Assembly: GCF_020554865.1 (NCBI RefSeq)
Contig: NZ_JAJCIC010000021.1
Coordinates: 18,347-82,346, forward strand
Length of the DNA: 64,000 nucleotides
Direction: 5' to 3'
Origin: Lacrimispora sp. 210928-DFI.3.58
Lineage (GTDB): Bacteria; Bacillota; Clostridia; Lachnospirales; Lachnospiraceae
Shown in pieces: positions 35,483 to 44,258 of this stretch (within the stretch, counting starts at the first letter, position 1; each line of letters opens with the position of its first letter). The translations under genes were made by a program, and so were the position numbers. The notes under the pieces were generated by a model that was not told where the DNA came from, searched no databases, and was given only the letters and a program-made list of their open reading frames with translations.

Positions 35483-36883
35483 TTAAGATTGATTCAGCTT
35501 TCCATCCATTGTCTGTTTAATAATGCTGCGCATCATGTCTTCGCTCAGCTGTCCGCTGATATATCCGAATACATTTCCTTCACGGTCGATCATGAAGGTG
35601 GTTGGGTAGGCGGATATGCCGTATTTCATGGTAAGCTCCCCTGAGGCGTCCATGAGAACGGGATAGGTATAGCCGTTTTCTTCCATGAACTGGGCTACGC
35701 CTTCCTCCGTTGTCTCATTTCCGATTCCGGGTGTAGCTACCCCCAGGATGATAAGGGCCTCTTCCCCCTCTGTGGAGTATTCTTCATAAAGCTTCTGGAT
35801 ATCAGGCATCTCCGCCCTGCATGGCGGACACCAGGTGGCCCAGAAGTTCAGGAAAATCGTCTTCCCCCTGTAGTCCTCCAGAGTATGTGTATTGCCGAAC
35901 TGATCCGTAAGCTCAAAATCAGGAGCCGGTATTGCGGGAGGCTTTACAGACTTCTCCTCTCCGGTCTCTGCCTGGACGGCTCCATCTTCTGCCTGTGAAT
36001 CTTTGCTTTCCGGCTGAACAGCTTCATTTTCTCCCTGACTGGCTTTGCCTTCTGCCTGACCGGCTTCGTCTCCTGCCTGACCGACCTTGTTTTCTTCTGT
36101 CCCGGATTCCTCTGCAGCTCCTTCTGTCGTCCCCATAAAGGCTTCATTCTGGGAAATTTTAGAAAGATACCCGGTGAATGCATTCATTTTCCCGGTAAAC
36201 ATCAAAACACCCATGAGGATCATAAGGACCCCGCCGATCTTCACCGTATAATTCACCACATTCATATGGGTCTTAAAAAACTCCAGCAGCGATGTGGTAA
36301 AAAATCCCACTGCCAGAAACGGCAGCACAAAGCCCAGCGTATATACACCGATCAGTCCAAAGGCCATGGTCTTTGTAGCCGAGGAGGCTGCCATGAGCAG
36401 AACGCTTGTCATAGCCGGTCCCACACAGGGCGTCCAGGCAAAGCTGAAGGTAAAGCCCATGATAAGGGCTGTAAGCGGCGACATTGCAAGGGCGTCAAGC
36501 TTGAAAGGCAGCCTTCGCTCCCGCCCCAGCACATTAGATTTTCCAAAAATCCCCAGCTGATATAAGCCAAATCCCATCACCAGGATCCCTCCAATGCTGG
36601 CAAAGAGGCGCTGCCTGGACTGAAAGAAAGTCCCCAGTGCCGAGGCTCCCAGCCCCAGCAGGAAAAAAGCAAAGCTGACGCCCGCCACAAAGCAGACCGT
36701 GTGGAGCATCACCCTTCTCTGGTCATAGTGGATACGCCCATCCTCCCCCTTCTTGCCCGTACCGCCTGATAAATAGCCGACATACAGAGGAATAAGTGGA
36801 AGAACGCAGGGCGAAAAGAAGCTTAAAAGCCCCTGAACAAATACTGTCAGCACAGGGACGCTGACATCCAGTGAAAATCCCAT
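35483..36883 (-). CDS. CcdA-TlpA fusion: membrane thiol transporter plus thioredoxin
   Basis: The ATG at 36881-36883 follows GGAGAG and starts MGFSLDVSVPVL; the longer frame to 37132 reads through repeats C2 and A3. The 466-residue protein has an N-terminal CcdA/DsbD membrane domain (about 1-235, with cysteines in FFSPCVLPLIP and WTPCVGP). Next come a linker of six Gln-initiated heptapeptides (about 269-310) and a C-terminal TlpA/ResA-like thioredoxin with the WCPPC active site. The fusion should carry electrons across the membrane and hand them to extracytoplasmic disulfides. Partner proteins are unknown. Confidence 0.93.
   Translation of the reverse strand: MGFSLDVSVPVLTVFVQGLLSFFSPCVLPLIPLYVGYLSGGTGKKGEDGRIHYDQRRVMLHTVCFVAGVSFAFFLLGLGASALGTFFQSRQRLFASIGGILVMGFGLYQLGIFGKSNVLGRERRLPFKLDALAMSPLTALIMGFTFSFAWTPCVGPAMTSVLLMAASSATKTMAFGLIGVYTLGFVLPFLAVGFFTTSLLEFFKTHMNVVNYTVKIGGVLMILMGVLMFTGKMNAFTGYLSKISQNEAFMGTTEGAAEESGTEENKVGQAGDEAGQAEGKASQGENEAVQPESKDSQAEDGAVQAETGEEKSVKPPAIPAPDFELTDQFGNTHTLEDYRGKTIFLNFWATWCPPCRAEMPDIQKLYEEYSTEGEEALIILGVATPGIGNETTEEGVAQFMEENGYTYPVLMDASGELTMKYGISAYPTTFMIDREGNVFGYISGQLSEDMMRSIIKQTMDGKLNQS
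35954..36079 (-). repeat. Six 21-base tandem repeats in the CcdA-TlpA linker
   Basis: Six in-frame 21-base units encode heptapeptides QAGDEAG, QAEGKAS, QGENEAV, QPESKDS, QAEDGAV and QAETGEE. The units are degenerate but keep the CAG start and the acidic character. Copy number could vary by slippage, which would change linker length without breaking the frame. Confidence 0.8.
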
Positions 36884-36907
36884 CGTACTCTCCTTTACTC
36901 TAAAAGT

Positions 36908-36991
36908 TCTGCCGCCAAATAGGCGGCATGTATTCAAATACGCCTGCCAAATTTTCATGGTGTGGCGGCGCATTCGCCAGCCGGGCGCATG
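36908..36991 (+). repeat. Family C structured repeat, copy C2
   Basis: An 84-base relative of C1: GCCGCC/GGCGGC leader stem, ATGTATTCAAATACGCCTG, ATTTTCATGG and a terminal CCAGCCGGGCGCATG. A short stretch present in C1 and C3 is missing. It lies directly upstream of the CcdA-TlpA ribosome site. Together with A3 it makes up most of the 527-base gap between this gene and metY. Confidence 0.7.
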
Positions 36992-37059
36992 AAGATTTAA
37001 CAAAATCATAGTATTTGTAACTATAACAGCTTCCGCCGGACATGTCAAATAAAACAGAC

Positions 37060-37306
37060 CTTGCGTTTTTGCATCTTGCACCGCGGCTGCCGGGAGGACG
37101 GCTGAAGCGACTTTGCAGGACATTAGAAGCATTTGGGCAGCTGGTTTTTCCGTTCAGAGCAGCATCAATGATTGTTTGAGCGCAGCGAGTTGCATTGATG
37201 CTGCTCTGGCTCTTAGGAAAAATCAGCTGTCTTAGTGCTTCTTATGTCCGAAACCGGAGCGCCAGACGTTCTCCCGGCAGCCGCGGTGCAAGATGCAGAA
37301 ACGCAA
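37060..37306. repeat. Family A foldback element, copy A3
   Basis: A 247-base imperfect palindrome. Outer arms 37060-37096 and 37271-37306 pair over about 36 bases and include GCACCGCGGCTGCCGGGAG. The core is the same as in A1 and A2, with GGACATTAGAAGCA and its complement and the GTTTGAGCGCAGCGAG loop. The distal part of the outer arm (CTTGCGTTTTTGCATCTTG) is unlike A2 yet still has its complement on the other side. Confidence 0.88.
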
Positions 37307-37319
37307 GAAACTGCCGCTC

Positions 37320-37370
37320 AAAAAAGGCAGGCAGGAACAATCGCCCTCCAAAGAGACGGCTGCTCCTGCC
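37320..37370 (-). terminator. Intrinsic terminator of metY
   Basis: On the minus strand a GC-rich arm with GGCAGGA (37364-37370) pairs with TCCTGCC near 37330 and is followed by a run of six T (37320-37325). It lies 41 bases past the metY stop. Confidence 0.65.
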
Positions 37371-37410
37371 TCTGCACCCATTTTCTATCACATGTTCCCC
37401 AAACGATCTC

Positions 37411-38688
37411 TTACTCCAGTGCCTGGCGGATATCCTCGATGATGTCCTCCACATCCTCGATGCCCACGCTGAAACGGATCATGGAGGGATCTACTCCTGC
37501 CTCCACCAGCTGCTCATCTGTCAGCTGCCTGTGGGTATGGCTGGCCGGGTGAAGGACTGCTGTCCTGGAATCTGCCACATGGGTCTCAATGGAACAGAGC
37601 TTCAGCTTATCCATGAACTCAGCTGCCCCCTTACGCCCGCTCTTTAAGCCAAAGGAGATCACGCCGCAGGTACCATTTGGCATGTATTTCCGGGCCAGCT
37701 CATAATATTTATCCCCTGGAAGCCCCGGATAATTCACCCAGGCCACATCCTCTCTGGATTTTAAATATTCTGCCACTCTCAGGGCATTTTCGCAATGCCT
37801 CGGAACGCGCAGGTGGAGGGTCTCCAGACCTACGTTGATCAGGAAAGCATTCTGCGGGGACTGGATGGAGCCTAAGTCTCTCATGAGCTGGGAGGTCGCC
37901 TTTGTGATATAGGCCAGCTTTCCAAACTTCTGGGTATAGATGATGCCATGGTAGGACTCATCCGGCTCTGTAAGGCCCTTGAACTTGTCATGATGAGCCT
38001 CCCAGTCAAAATTGCCGCTGTCCACGATCACGCCGCCCACTGTCATGGCATGCCCGTCTATGTACTTTGTGGTACTGTGGATGACAATGTCAGCGCCCCA
38101 CTCGATGGGACGGCAGTTGATCGGTGTCGCAAAGGTATTGTCTACAATCAGGGGAACACCATGGCTGTGGGCCAGCCTTGCAAACTTTTCAAAATCCAGC
38201 ACAGTCAGAGCCGGATTGGCAATGGACTCAGCAAACACGGCCTTTGTGTTGGGACGGAAGGCCTTTGCAAGCTCCTCCTCATCTGCATCCGGGTTCACCA
38301 GAGTGCACTCCACCCCCATTTTCGGGAAGGTCACGGTAAACAGGTTGCTGGTTCCGCCGTAAATGGTGGAAGAACTGACAATGTGGTCTCCTGCCTGACA
38401 GATATTGAGAATGGCATAAAAGGTAGCTGCCTGACCGGAGGAGGTGAGCATAGCCCCTACGCCGCCCTCCAGCTCACAGATCTTCGCTGCCACAGCGTCA
38501 TTCGTCGGATTGGCAAGCCTTGTGTAGAAGTAACCGCTTTCCTCCAGATCAAACAGACGGCCCATCTGCTCGCTGGTAGTGTATTTGAAGGTTGTGCTCT
38601 GATAGATCGGAAGCTGGCGCGGCTCGCCGTTTTTCGGCTCCCAGCCTCCCTGGATACAGATTGTGTCCAATGAACGTTTCTTTGTCAT
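37411..38688 (-). CDS. metY: O-acetylhomoserine sulfhydrylase / aminocarboxypropyltransferase
   Basis: A 425-residue PLP enzyme of the Cys/Met-metabolism gamma family. The length and opening (TICIQGGWEPKNGEPRQLPI) fit MetY, which makes homocysteine from O-acetylhomoserine and sulfide. The cofactor Lys208 is in HSTTKYIDGH, and VDNTFATPI and YTRLANPTND are conserved. Gamma-lyases of the same family are harder to exclude without a tree. ATG follows AAGGAGGACATAAGCA. The DUF362 gene lies upstream on the same strand, 32 bases away. Confidence 0.9.
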   Translation of the reverse strand: MTKKRSLDTICIQGGWEPKNGEPRQLPIYQSTTFKYTTSEQMGRLFDLEESGYFYTRLANPTNDAVAAKICELEGGVGAMLTSSGQAATFYAILNICQAGDHIVSSSTIYGGTSNLFTVTFPKMGVECTLVNPDADEEELAKAFRPNTKAVFAESIANPALTVLDFEKFARLAHSHGVPLIVDNTFATPINCRPIEWGADIVIHSTTKYIDGHAMTVGGVIVDSGNFDWEAHHDKFKGLTEPDESYHGIIYTQKFGKLAYITKATSQLMRDLGSIQSPQNAFLINVGLETLHLRVPRHCENALRVAEYLKSREDVAWVNYPGLPGDKYYELARKYMPNGTCGVISFGLKSGRKGAAEFMDKLKLCSIETHVADSRTAVLHPASHTHRQLTDEQLVEAGVDPSMIRFSVGIEDVEDIIEDIRQALE

Positions 38689-38720
38689 GTTGCTTATGTC
38701 CTCCTTGTAATGTTTTTCAA

Positions 38721-39824
38721 TCAGATGGTGATCAGATGATATTCCTTATTGCCCAGCCCCAGCTTTACTGCATGGTCAATGCAGCTTTCCCAGTTGGTAT
38801 CCGGGTGCGTATCCGTGAAATGATCGTGGTGGCAGTGCTCCTGCTCGGAGAGAAAGCTTCCCGCCATCACCGGCTGGCGGTTTACTGCGTCCACACAGGC
38901 CATATCCAGGGCAACCGGGTCAAAGGATGCGAACATGCCCACATTCGGCACAATGGGCGCATCATTTTCCGCATGGCAGTCACAGTTCGGGGACACGTCC
39001 ACCACAAGGCTTACGTGGAAGCTGGGGCGTCCCTTCAGGATTGCCAGGGTGTACTCTGCGATCTTCTTATTTAAGATATCATTTGCCTCATCATACAGGG
39101 TGTTTACCGCATCCACAGGACAGGCACCGATACAGCGGCCGCAGCCAACACATTTGTTCGTATCAATGGAGGCCTTGCGGTCTGTGATGGTGATGGCGCT
39201 GTGGGCGCAGTTCCTCTGGCAGGAGCCGCAGCCAACGCAGGTCTCCCGGACTACAAAGGGCTTGCCGGAATTGTGCATTTCCATCTTGCCTGCCCTGGAG
39301 CCGCCTCCCATACCGATGTTCTTTAATGCGCCGCCAAAGCCGGTGGCCTCGTGGCCTTTAAAATGTGTCAGAGAGATCAGAATATCCGCATCCATAAGGG
39401 CGCGTCCGATCTTTGCTTCCTTTACATACTCTCCATCAATGGGCACCAGAGCCTCGTCTGTGCCCTTTAAGCCGTCTGCGATGATCACGTGACAGCCTGT
39501 GGCAAAGGGGTTATATCCATTTTCATAAGCTGCATCCAGGTGGTCTAAAGCATTTTTCCTGCGTCCCACATACAGGGTGTTGCAGTCGGTCAGAAATGGC
39601 TTTCCTCCCTGGGCCTTGATCAGATCTGCCAGCACCTTGGAATAGTTTGGCCGCAGATAGGCCAGGTTCCCAGGTTCTCCGAAATGGATCTTGATCGCAG
39701 CAAATTTGTTGTTGAAATCAATGTCCAGCATGCCGGCCTTCTTCACCAGCCGCTCCAGCTTCTGCAGGAGATTTTCTGTCAATGTGGTTCTCATATTGGT
39801 GTAGTAAACATTCGATACTGCCAT
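38721..39824 (-). CDS. DUF362 domain 4Fe-4S ferredoxin-like protein
   Basis: A 367-residue protein. The DUF362 region (about 40-190) is interrupted or followed by two [4Fe-4S] ferredoxin motifs, CVGCGSCQRNC (Cys196-206) and CVGCGRCIGAC (Cys225-235), after which DUF362-type sequence resumes (FASFDPVALDMACVDAVNR). A His-rich stretch, EQEHCHHDHF, near residue 330 may bind metal. The protein is cytoplasmic and presumably redox-active; no reaction is assigned. It precedes metY closely and may be cotranscribed with it. Confidence 0.88.
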   Translation of the reverse strand: MAVSNVYYTNMRTTLTENLLQKLERLVKKAGMLDIDFNNKFAAIKIHFGEPGNLAYLRPNYSKVLADLIKAQGGKPFLTDCNTLYVGRRKNALDHLDAAYENGYNPFATGCHVIIADGLKGTDEALVPIDGEYVKEAKIGRALMDADILISLTHFKGHEATGFGGALKNIGMGGGSRAGKMEMHNSGKPFVVRETCVGCGSCQRNCAHSAITITDRKASIDTNKCVGCGRCIGACPVDAVNTLYDEANDILNKKIAEYTLAILKGRPSFHVSLVVDVSPNCDCHAENDAPIVPNVGMFASFDPVALDMACVDAVNRQPVMAGSFLSEQEHCHHDHFTDTHPDTNWESCIDHAVKLGLGNKEYHLITI

Positions 39825-39917
39825 GATATCCTCCTTTGGAAATCTTTATGAAGTACATTATACTTCAATTTCTGCACAGATTCAACGAAAATGACCGGCT
39901 AAAGAGCAGCCAGGTTC

Positions 39918-40745
39918 TTACGCCTTCCCCAGAAGATATCTGTCAACGGCCTCCGCACACCCTCCGCTGTCATTGTCCGAGACCACTGCGCCGCACATTT
40001 CCTTGATATGCGGAAGGGCATTTCCCATGGCAACGGATAAGCCCGCAGCCTCCATGGCCTCGGCATCATTATCCGCATCCCCTACAATAACCGTCCGTTC
40101 AAGGGGGATACCCAGATATCCGCAGAGCCACCGAAGCCCGCTTGCCTTGCTGATATGGAGAGGCGTCATCTCCAGGGAGGTCTCCTCTGCATAGGCAAAT
40201 GCCAGCGGCAGGGACTTGACATTTTCATAGATCCTCTCCCGGATCTCCTCAGAGGCGGAAAACAGATTCAGCTTTTCCATTGGGAATGGATTTTTGCGGT
40301 ACTGGGCTATCATATCATCCATCTGGCACACGACCCGGTCCATCATATCCTGATAGATCCCCATATGAAAATGCGCCAGATCCGCTATATGCCGGCGGTC
40401 AGCAAAGGACTCGCCGCTGCTTATGATATATGGCATCGTATCCTCCGCCGAAGCTACATCCAGGATCCTCATCACCACATCCTGGGCCAGTGTTTCCGAA
40501 TGAAGGATCTTCCTCTCCTTTGAATCATAGATCAGTGCACCGCTCTCACAGACGTAATAGCGCACCTGGGCCAGCTGGCCCGCAAACTCCTCCAGCTCGT
40601 TGATGCTGCGTCCGGTAGACAGGATAACGGTTTTCCCCGCAGCCACTGCCCTGCCGATCGCTTCCACAGTGCTGGGAAGGATCGACTTCCTGCTGTCTAA
40701 AAGAGTTCCATCCATATCAAAACCGATCAAATCATAGGTATTCAT
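39918..40745 (-). CDS. Cof-type HAD family sugar phosphatase
   Basis: The ATG at 40743-40745 (GGAG nine bases upstream) gives 275 residues beginning MNTYDLIGFDMDGTLLDSRK. HAD motif I is DMDGT, motif II is LSTGRS, motif III/IV are the Lys in SKASGL and GDADNDAEAMEAAG. The C2B cap between motifs is typical of Cof/YidA phosphatases acting on sugar phosphates or pyridoxal phosphate. It lies beside the PTS operon, separated from it by a terminator. Confidence 0.9.
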   Translation of the reverse strand: MNTYDLIGFDMDGTLLDSRKSILPSTVEAIGRAVAAGKTVILSTGRSINELEEFAGQLAQVRYYVCESGALIYDSKERKILHSETLAQDVVMRILDVASAEDTMPYIISSGESFADRRHIADLAHFHMGIYQDMMDRVVCQMDDMIAQYRKNPFPMEKLNLFSASEEIRERIYENVKSLPLAFAYAEETSLEMTPLHISKASGLRWLCGYLGIPLERTVIVGDADNDAEAMEAAGLSVAMGNALPHIKEMCGAVVSDNDSGGCAEAVDRYLLGKA

Positions 40746-40829
40746 ACTGTAATTCTCCTTCCTGTCAGATAATACCATTGATAGAACGGTTTTTCAACTA
40801 TTTATATCCTTAAGTTTCCCCTACAGCAA

Positions 40830-40859
40830 AGGCCCCGGATTCCGGGGAATCCAGGGCCT
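40830..40859 (-). terminator. Intrinsic terminator of the PTS operon
   Basis: A hairpin of about 13 bp with one or two mismatches (AGGCCC...GGGCCT, 40830-40859). On the minus strand it is followed by TTGCTG. It starts 22 bases after the EIIBC stop. Confidence 0.65.
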
Positions 40860-40880
40860 GTCACTATCATTTTCAATATT

Positions 40881-42332
40881 TTACAGCATCTTCTTCATCT
40901 CATCTGCCACAAACTGTACCTTTGTACCGATGATGACCTGTACGGATGTCTTGCTTGGACGCATAACACCTGCAACGCCTGCGGATTTGATCTTCTTCTC
41001 ATCCACTAAGGTGTAGTCCTTTACTTCCATTCTCAGCCTGGTGATGCAGTTGTCTAAGGAGGCAACGTTCTCCTTGCCGCCTAAGCCCTCTAATACAATG
41101 GCTGCAACCTTTGTGAAGTCGTCATTTGCCAGAACAGCTGCCATTTCAGCATTCAGATCCTCCTCCTCACGTCCCGGAGTCGGCAGATTGAATTTTACGA
41201 TAACAGCGCGGAATACCACATAGTAAATAACGGCAAATACAACGCCCTCTACCAGCAGCATAAACGGCTGGTTTGCCATGGGAAGGCGGCAGCTGAAGAT
41301 AAAGTCTGTCACGCCTGCGCTGAAGCAGAAGCCTGCTGTCCAATGGAAGGCAGCAGCTATGGCAACAGAGATACCTGTGAGCACTGCATGAACAACATAC
41401 AGTCCGGGAGCCAGGAACATGAAAGCAAATTCCAGAGGCTCTGTTACGCCTGATACAAAAGAGGCAACTGCACCTGCAACCAGGATTCCTGCTGCATACT
41501 GCTTTTTGCCCGGCTTTGCTGTGTGATACATGGCCAGTGCTGCTGCAGGAAGACCGAACATCATCACAGGGAAGAAGCCTGCCTGGTACATACCGGTAAC
41601 GCCCTTGACTCCGCCCTCTGCAAAGCCCCAGAACTTATTGATATCGGCAATACCTGCAATGTCAAACCAGAATACCGCATTCAATGCATGGTGAAGTCCG
41701 GTTGGAATCAGCAGACGGTTTGCAAATGCATAGATGCCTGCTCCCAGCGGTCCCATATTCATGATCCCCTTGCCCAGTGAAACCAGTGCATTGAACAGAA
41801 GAGGCCATATAAAATAAAGCACAACGGATTCTGCTACCATCACAAAGGAGGTCACAATAGGAACACAGCGCTTGCCGGAGAAGAAGGCCAGAGCTGTGGG
41901 AAGCTGCGCTTTGCTGTATTTGTTATAGCAGGCAGCAGCCGTGATACCTGAGAGAATACCGATAAAGGCATTGTTGATCTTGGAAAATGCCAGAGGTGCT
42001 TCTTCTGCACCCATGATGGTGGCAACTACACTACTGTTTAACACAGTGGTAACGGTAAGGAAAGCCACAAGGCCGGCCAGTCCTGCTGCACCGTGCTGGT
42101 CCTTTGACAGTCCGATGGCAACACCTACTGCAAACAGCATGGGCAGATAGTCAATAACGGCTGCTCCGATCTTTACCAGAGCAAATCCAACGATCTGCAC
42201 AAAACCGGTCACATCGCCGCCCTGCATGGTGGACGGGCACAGGAAGTAGCCAATGCCCATCATGATCGCTGCAACCGGAAGAACGGCAACCGGGAGCATA
42301 ATGGCTTTTCCTAGTTTCTGTAAATACTTCAT
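40881..42332 (-). CDS. nagE: PTS N-acetylglucosamine-type EIIBC component
   Basis: A 483-residue sugar permease. The EIIC domain (about 1-385) contains the NagE-like segments NRLLIPTGLHHALN and YQAGFFPVMMFGLPAAALAMY and the GVTEPLEFAFMFLAP loop. The EIIB domain (about 400-483) has the phosphocysteine Cys429 in DNCITRLRM. GlcNAc is the best guess from these segments; glucose is possible. It is the last gene of the operon, 139 bases after the HPr-like gene; a small AACCC/GGGTT dyad lies in that gap. Confidence 0.88.
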   Translation of the reverse strand: MKYLQKLGKAIMLPVAVLPVAAIMMGIGYFLCPSTMQGGDVTGFVQIVGFALVKIGAAVIDYLPMLFAVGVAIGLSKDQHGAAGLAGLVAFLTVTTVLNSSVVATIMGAEEAPLAFSKINNAFIGILSGITAAACYNKYSKAQLPTALAFFSGKRCVPIVTSFVMVAESVVLYFIWPLLFNALVSLGKGIMNMGPLGAGIYAFANRLLIPTGLHHALNAVFWFDIAGIADINKFWGFAEGGVKGVTGMYQAGFFPVMMFGLPAAALAMYHTAKPGKKQYAAGILVAGAVASFVSGVTEPLEFAFMFLAPGLYVVHAVLTGISVAIAAAFHWTAGFCFSAGVTDFIFSCRLPMANQPFMLLVEGVVFAVIYYVVFRAVIVKFNLPTPGREEEDLNAEMAAVLANDDFTKVAAIVLEGLGGKENVASLDNCITRLRMEVKDYTLVDEKKIKSAGVAGVMRPSKTSVQVIIGTKVQFVADEMKKML

Positions 42333-42471
42333 AGATAAGTCCCCTTTCTTTTCTTAGAGCTTCCCATTTCTATTTTTCCTGTGGGAAAACTCAGATTTTA
42401 GTATGGAAATAACATCTATTTAAACCCTATGGGGTTCAAATTCCTGCTTTTACAATATCCTCCAGGCGGCT

Positions 42472-42726
42472 CTAGACCATTTTCATAAGCTCCTCCACCT
42501 TTTCCATGGCCTCCCTCTCCTGGGGGCCATGGACGGTAAACGTGACTTCATCGCCCGCCCTGGCCTCAAGGTCCATCATGCCCATAATGTCCCTTCCGTC
42601 TGTGCATTTGCCGCCAAAGGCAATCTCCACCTTAGCGTCCATATGGAGAAGCGCCATCATAAGGGCTGCTGCCGGACGTGCATGAAGTCCCATTTTATCG
42701 TGTAACACAAAACGCTTTGTTATCAA
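42472..42726 (-). CDS. HPr-like phosphocarrier with Asp at position 46
   Basis: An 84-residue HPr-fold protein. The phosphohistidine motif is intact (His15 in GLHARPAA). The regulatory site that is Ser46 in Bacillus HPr is Asp46 here (GRDIMGMMDL in place of KSIMGVMSL). Asp mimics phosphoserine, so HPr kinase cannot switch it. A second HPr with a normal serine is encoded at 48550-48816. Its position inside the GlcNAc-type PTS operon suggests a dedicated carrier or a permanently on co-effector of CcpA; both are inference. Confidence 0.9.
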   Translation of the reverse strand: MITKRFVLHDKMGLHARPAAALMMALLHMDAKVEIAFGGKCTDGRDIMGMMDLEARAGDEVTFTVHGPQEREAMEKVEELMKMV

Positions 42727-42748
42727 AATCCTTTGCCTTCCCTAAAGC

Positions 42749-43243
42749 CTACAGCTTTATGATCTCCGTCTCACCTGCAACGGCATCCATGCCGCTTATG
42801 CACTCCATGCCGGGAAATTCCGGGGTATTGCAGACGATCACCGGAGTCGTGACATCATAGCCCTCCTCCTTGATCTTATCCAGTTCAAACTCCATCAGCA
42901 GGTCTCCCCGCTTTACCTTTTTCCCTTCTTCCACATAGGCTTTAAAGTACTGTCCCTTTAACTGCACGGTATCAAGGCCAATATGGATGATCAGCTCTGC
43001 GCCGCTGTCCGTCTTCAGGCTCAGTGCATGCTTTGTCTCAAAAACCATAGTGACAACACCATCTGCCGGGGCTACCACCCGTCCGTCTGCAGGCACCACC
43101 GCTGTGCCCTTTCCCAATATCTCCTGGCTGAAGGTGGGGTCTGCCACCTGGCTCATGGGGATCGCTCTTCCATTTACAGGAGAGGTGATCGCCTTTCTCC
43201 CCTTTTCTTCCCCGCCAAACAATTTCTTTAATGACCCAAACAT
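42749..43243 (-). CDS. crr: PTS glucose-family EIIA component
   Basis: A 164-residue EIIA-Glc-type domain. Active-site His87 lies in LIIHIGLDTV, the second conserved His72 in KHALSLKT, and the opening ITSPVNGRAIPMSQV is standard. It takes phosphate from HPr and gives it to the EIIB domain of the permease in the same operon. It starts three bases after the antiterminator stop, so the operon encodes every sugar-specific PTS part. Confidence 0.94.
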   Translation of the reverse strand: MFGSLKKLFGGEEKGRKAITSPVNGRAIPMSQVADPTFSQEILGKGTAVVPADGRVVAPADGVVTMVFETKHALSLKTDSGAELIIHIGLDTVQLKGQYFKAYVEEGKKVKRGDLLMEFELDKIKEEGYDVTTPVIVCNTPEFPGMECISGMDAVAGETEIIKL

Positions 43244-43246
43244 ACG

Positions 43247-44095
43247 CTATCTCCTTTCTTTGTCCTGCTGATTTCTGATACGTCCAATGTGAAGGGCTAA
43301 AAAAGCAACCTCCTCCTCTACTACCTGATGGCCGTACTGGTATTTGATCAATGCCTGTATCTTCTGGCTGCAGGCATATTCCTCCGGATAAAGCCGGTCA
43401 ATGACCTCCTGAAATTCCAGATTGTCGAGCTCTAAGTGCTCTCCTGCAAAGACCCGCTGAGCCAGAAACCTTAAGTGGGTAATAAACCGCTCATAATTCA
43501 GTGACGTTTCATCAATCTCTATTTGAAAATATTCCCTTACCACATCCATGACCTGCTGTATCAGGTTGGTAATGCGGATGGTATCCCTCATGGGCCCGTT
43601 GTACTCTGCATTGACAATATGTAAGGCCACCGAAGCCGCCTCATCTGCCGGAAGCCTGATCCCCAGCTTCCTCTCGATCATGGCAACTGCGTACTCTCCG
43701 ATCAGATACTCCTCGTGATAGAAGCTGCGCACCTCCCGGATCAGAGGGTTCGTAAACATCATTTTCTGCTCATAACGCTTCAAGGCAAAATTAATATGGT
43801 CTGTCAGCGTAATATAAATATTGGGGTTTAGCGGTTTTTCCAGCACGCTTTTGGCGTAGGCAATGATCTCAGCCGATATCTGTATGTGCTCCATAGGCAG
43901 CCCAACCAAAAGCTCCTTGAACTGGTCCATGGTATTCTGACTTTCCAGGCGGAATATCTTCTCCACCCTCCCGTCTTCCAGGCTGTCTCCCTCTTTGGCC
44001 TTAAAGCCCAGGCCTCTTCCCATGGCAATGATCTCTCTGCCCTTATCGTCCACGGCACTGACTACATTGTTGTTGATTACTTTTTTTATTATCAT
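43247..44095 (-). CDS. LicT/BglG-family transcription antiterminator
   Basis: The ATG at 44093-44095 with AGGAGCAATA gives 282 residues; the longer frame to 44179 reads the leader. The CAT RNA-binding domain (1-55) starts MIIKKVINNNVVSAV. PRD1 (about 65-170) and PRD2 (about 175-280) carry the paired histidines LTDHINF / VALHIVN and ITHLRF / LALHIGR. When dephosphorylated by active sugar uptake and phosphorylated by HPr, such proteins bind an RAT hairpin and prevent termination. An RAT site lies in its own leader, so it controls its own operon. Confidence 0.93.
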   Translation of the reverse strand: MIIKKVINNNVVSAVDDKGREIIAMGRGLGFKAKEGDSLEDGRVEKIFRLESQNTMDQFKELLVGLPMEHIQISAEIIAYAKSVLEKPLNPNIYITLTDHINFALKRYEQKMMFTNPLIREVRSFYHEEYLIGEYAVAMIERKLGIRLPADEAASVALHIVNAEYNGPMRDTIRITNLIQQVMDVVREYFQIEIDETSLNYERFITHLRFLAQRVFAGEHLELDNLEFQEVIDRLYPEEYACSQKIQALIKYQYGHQVVEEEVAFLALHIGRIRNQQDKERR

Positions 44096-44147
44096 TATTG
44101 CTCCTGAGAAAACAAAAAAACCACATCCGCTAAAGAGAATCCCATAT

Positions 44148-44222
44148 GAAAATGAACCTGCAAAGGTTCTAAAATCCATCTCCCTAGCAAACCTGGTTTT
44201 GCCTGCCGAACAGTAACAATCC
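44148..44222 (-). promoter_or_regulatory. RAT antiterminator site and overlapping terminator in the PTS leader
   Basis: On the minus strand 44222-44195 reads GGATTGTTACTG, then TTC, then GGCAGGCAAAACC, the known ribonucleic antiterminator pattern bound by LicT/SacY proteins. It is followed by AGGTTTGC and a hairpin GAACCT-TTGC-AGGTTC (about 44150-44166) with ATTTTC after it, which can serve as the competing terminator. It lies between the promoter and the antiterminator gene. Confidence 0.85.
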
Positions 44223-44258
44223 GTATCTACTATTGCTTATATTCACTTCTGTAACAGC

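Noticed and set aside
36884..37132. N-terminal extension of the CcdA-TlpA frame beginning MLLMSCKVAS
   Set aside because: It is read from repeats A3 and C2. The dehydrogenase frame has the same false start (26035-26130) from repeat A2. Good ribosome sites precede the internal ATGs.
42333..42471. Second RAT/terminator between the HPr-like gene and EIIBC
   Set aside because: Only a short AACCC/GGGTT dyad is present and no RAT-like sequence, so a separate antitermination site is not supported.
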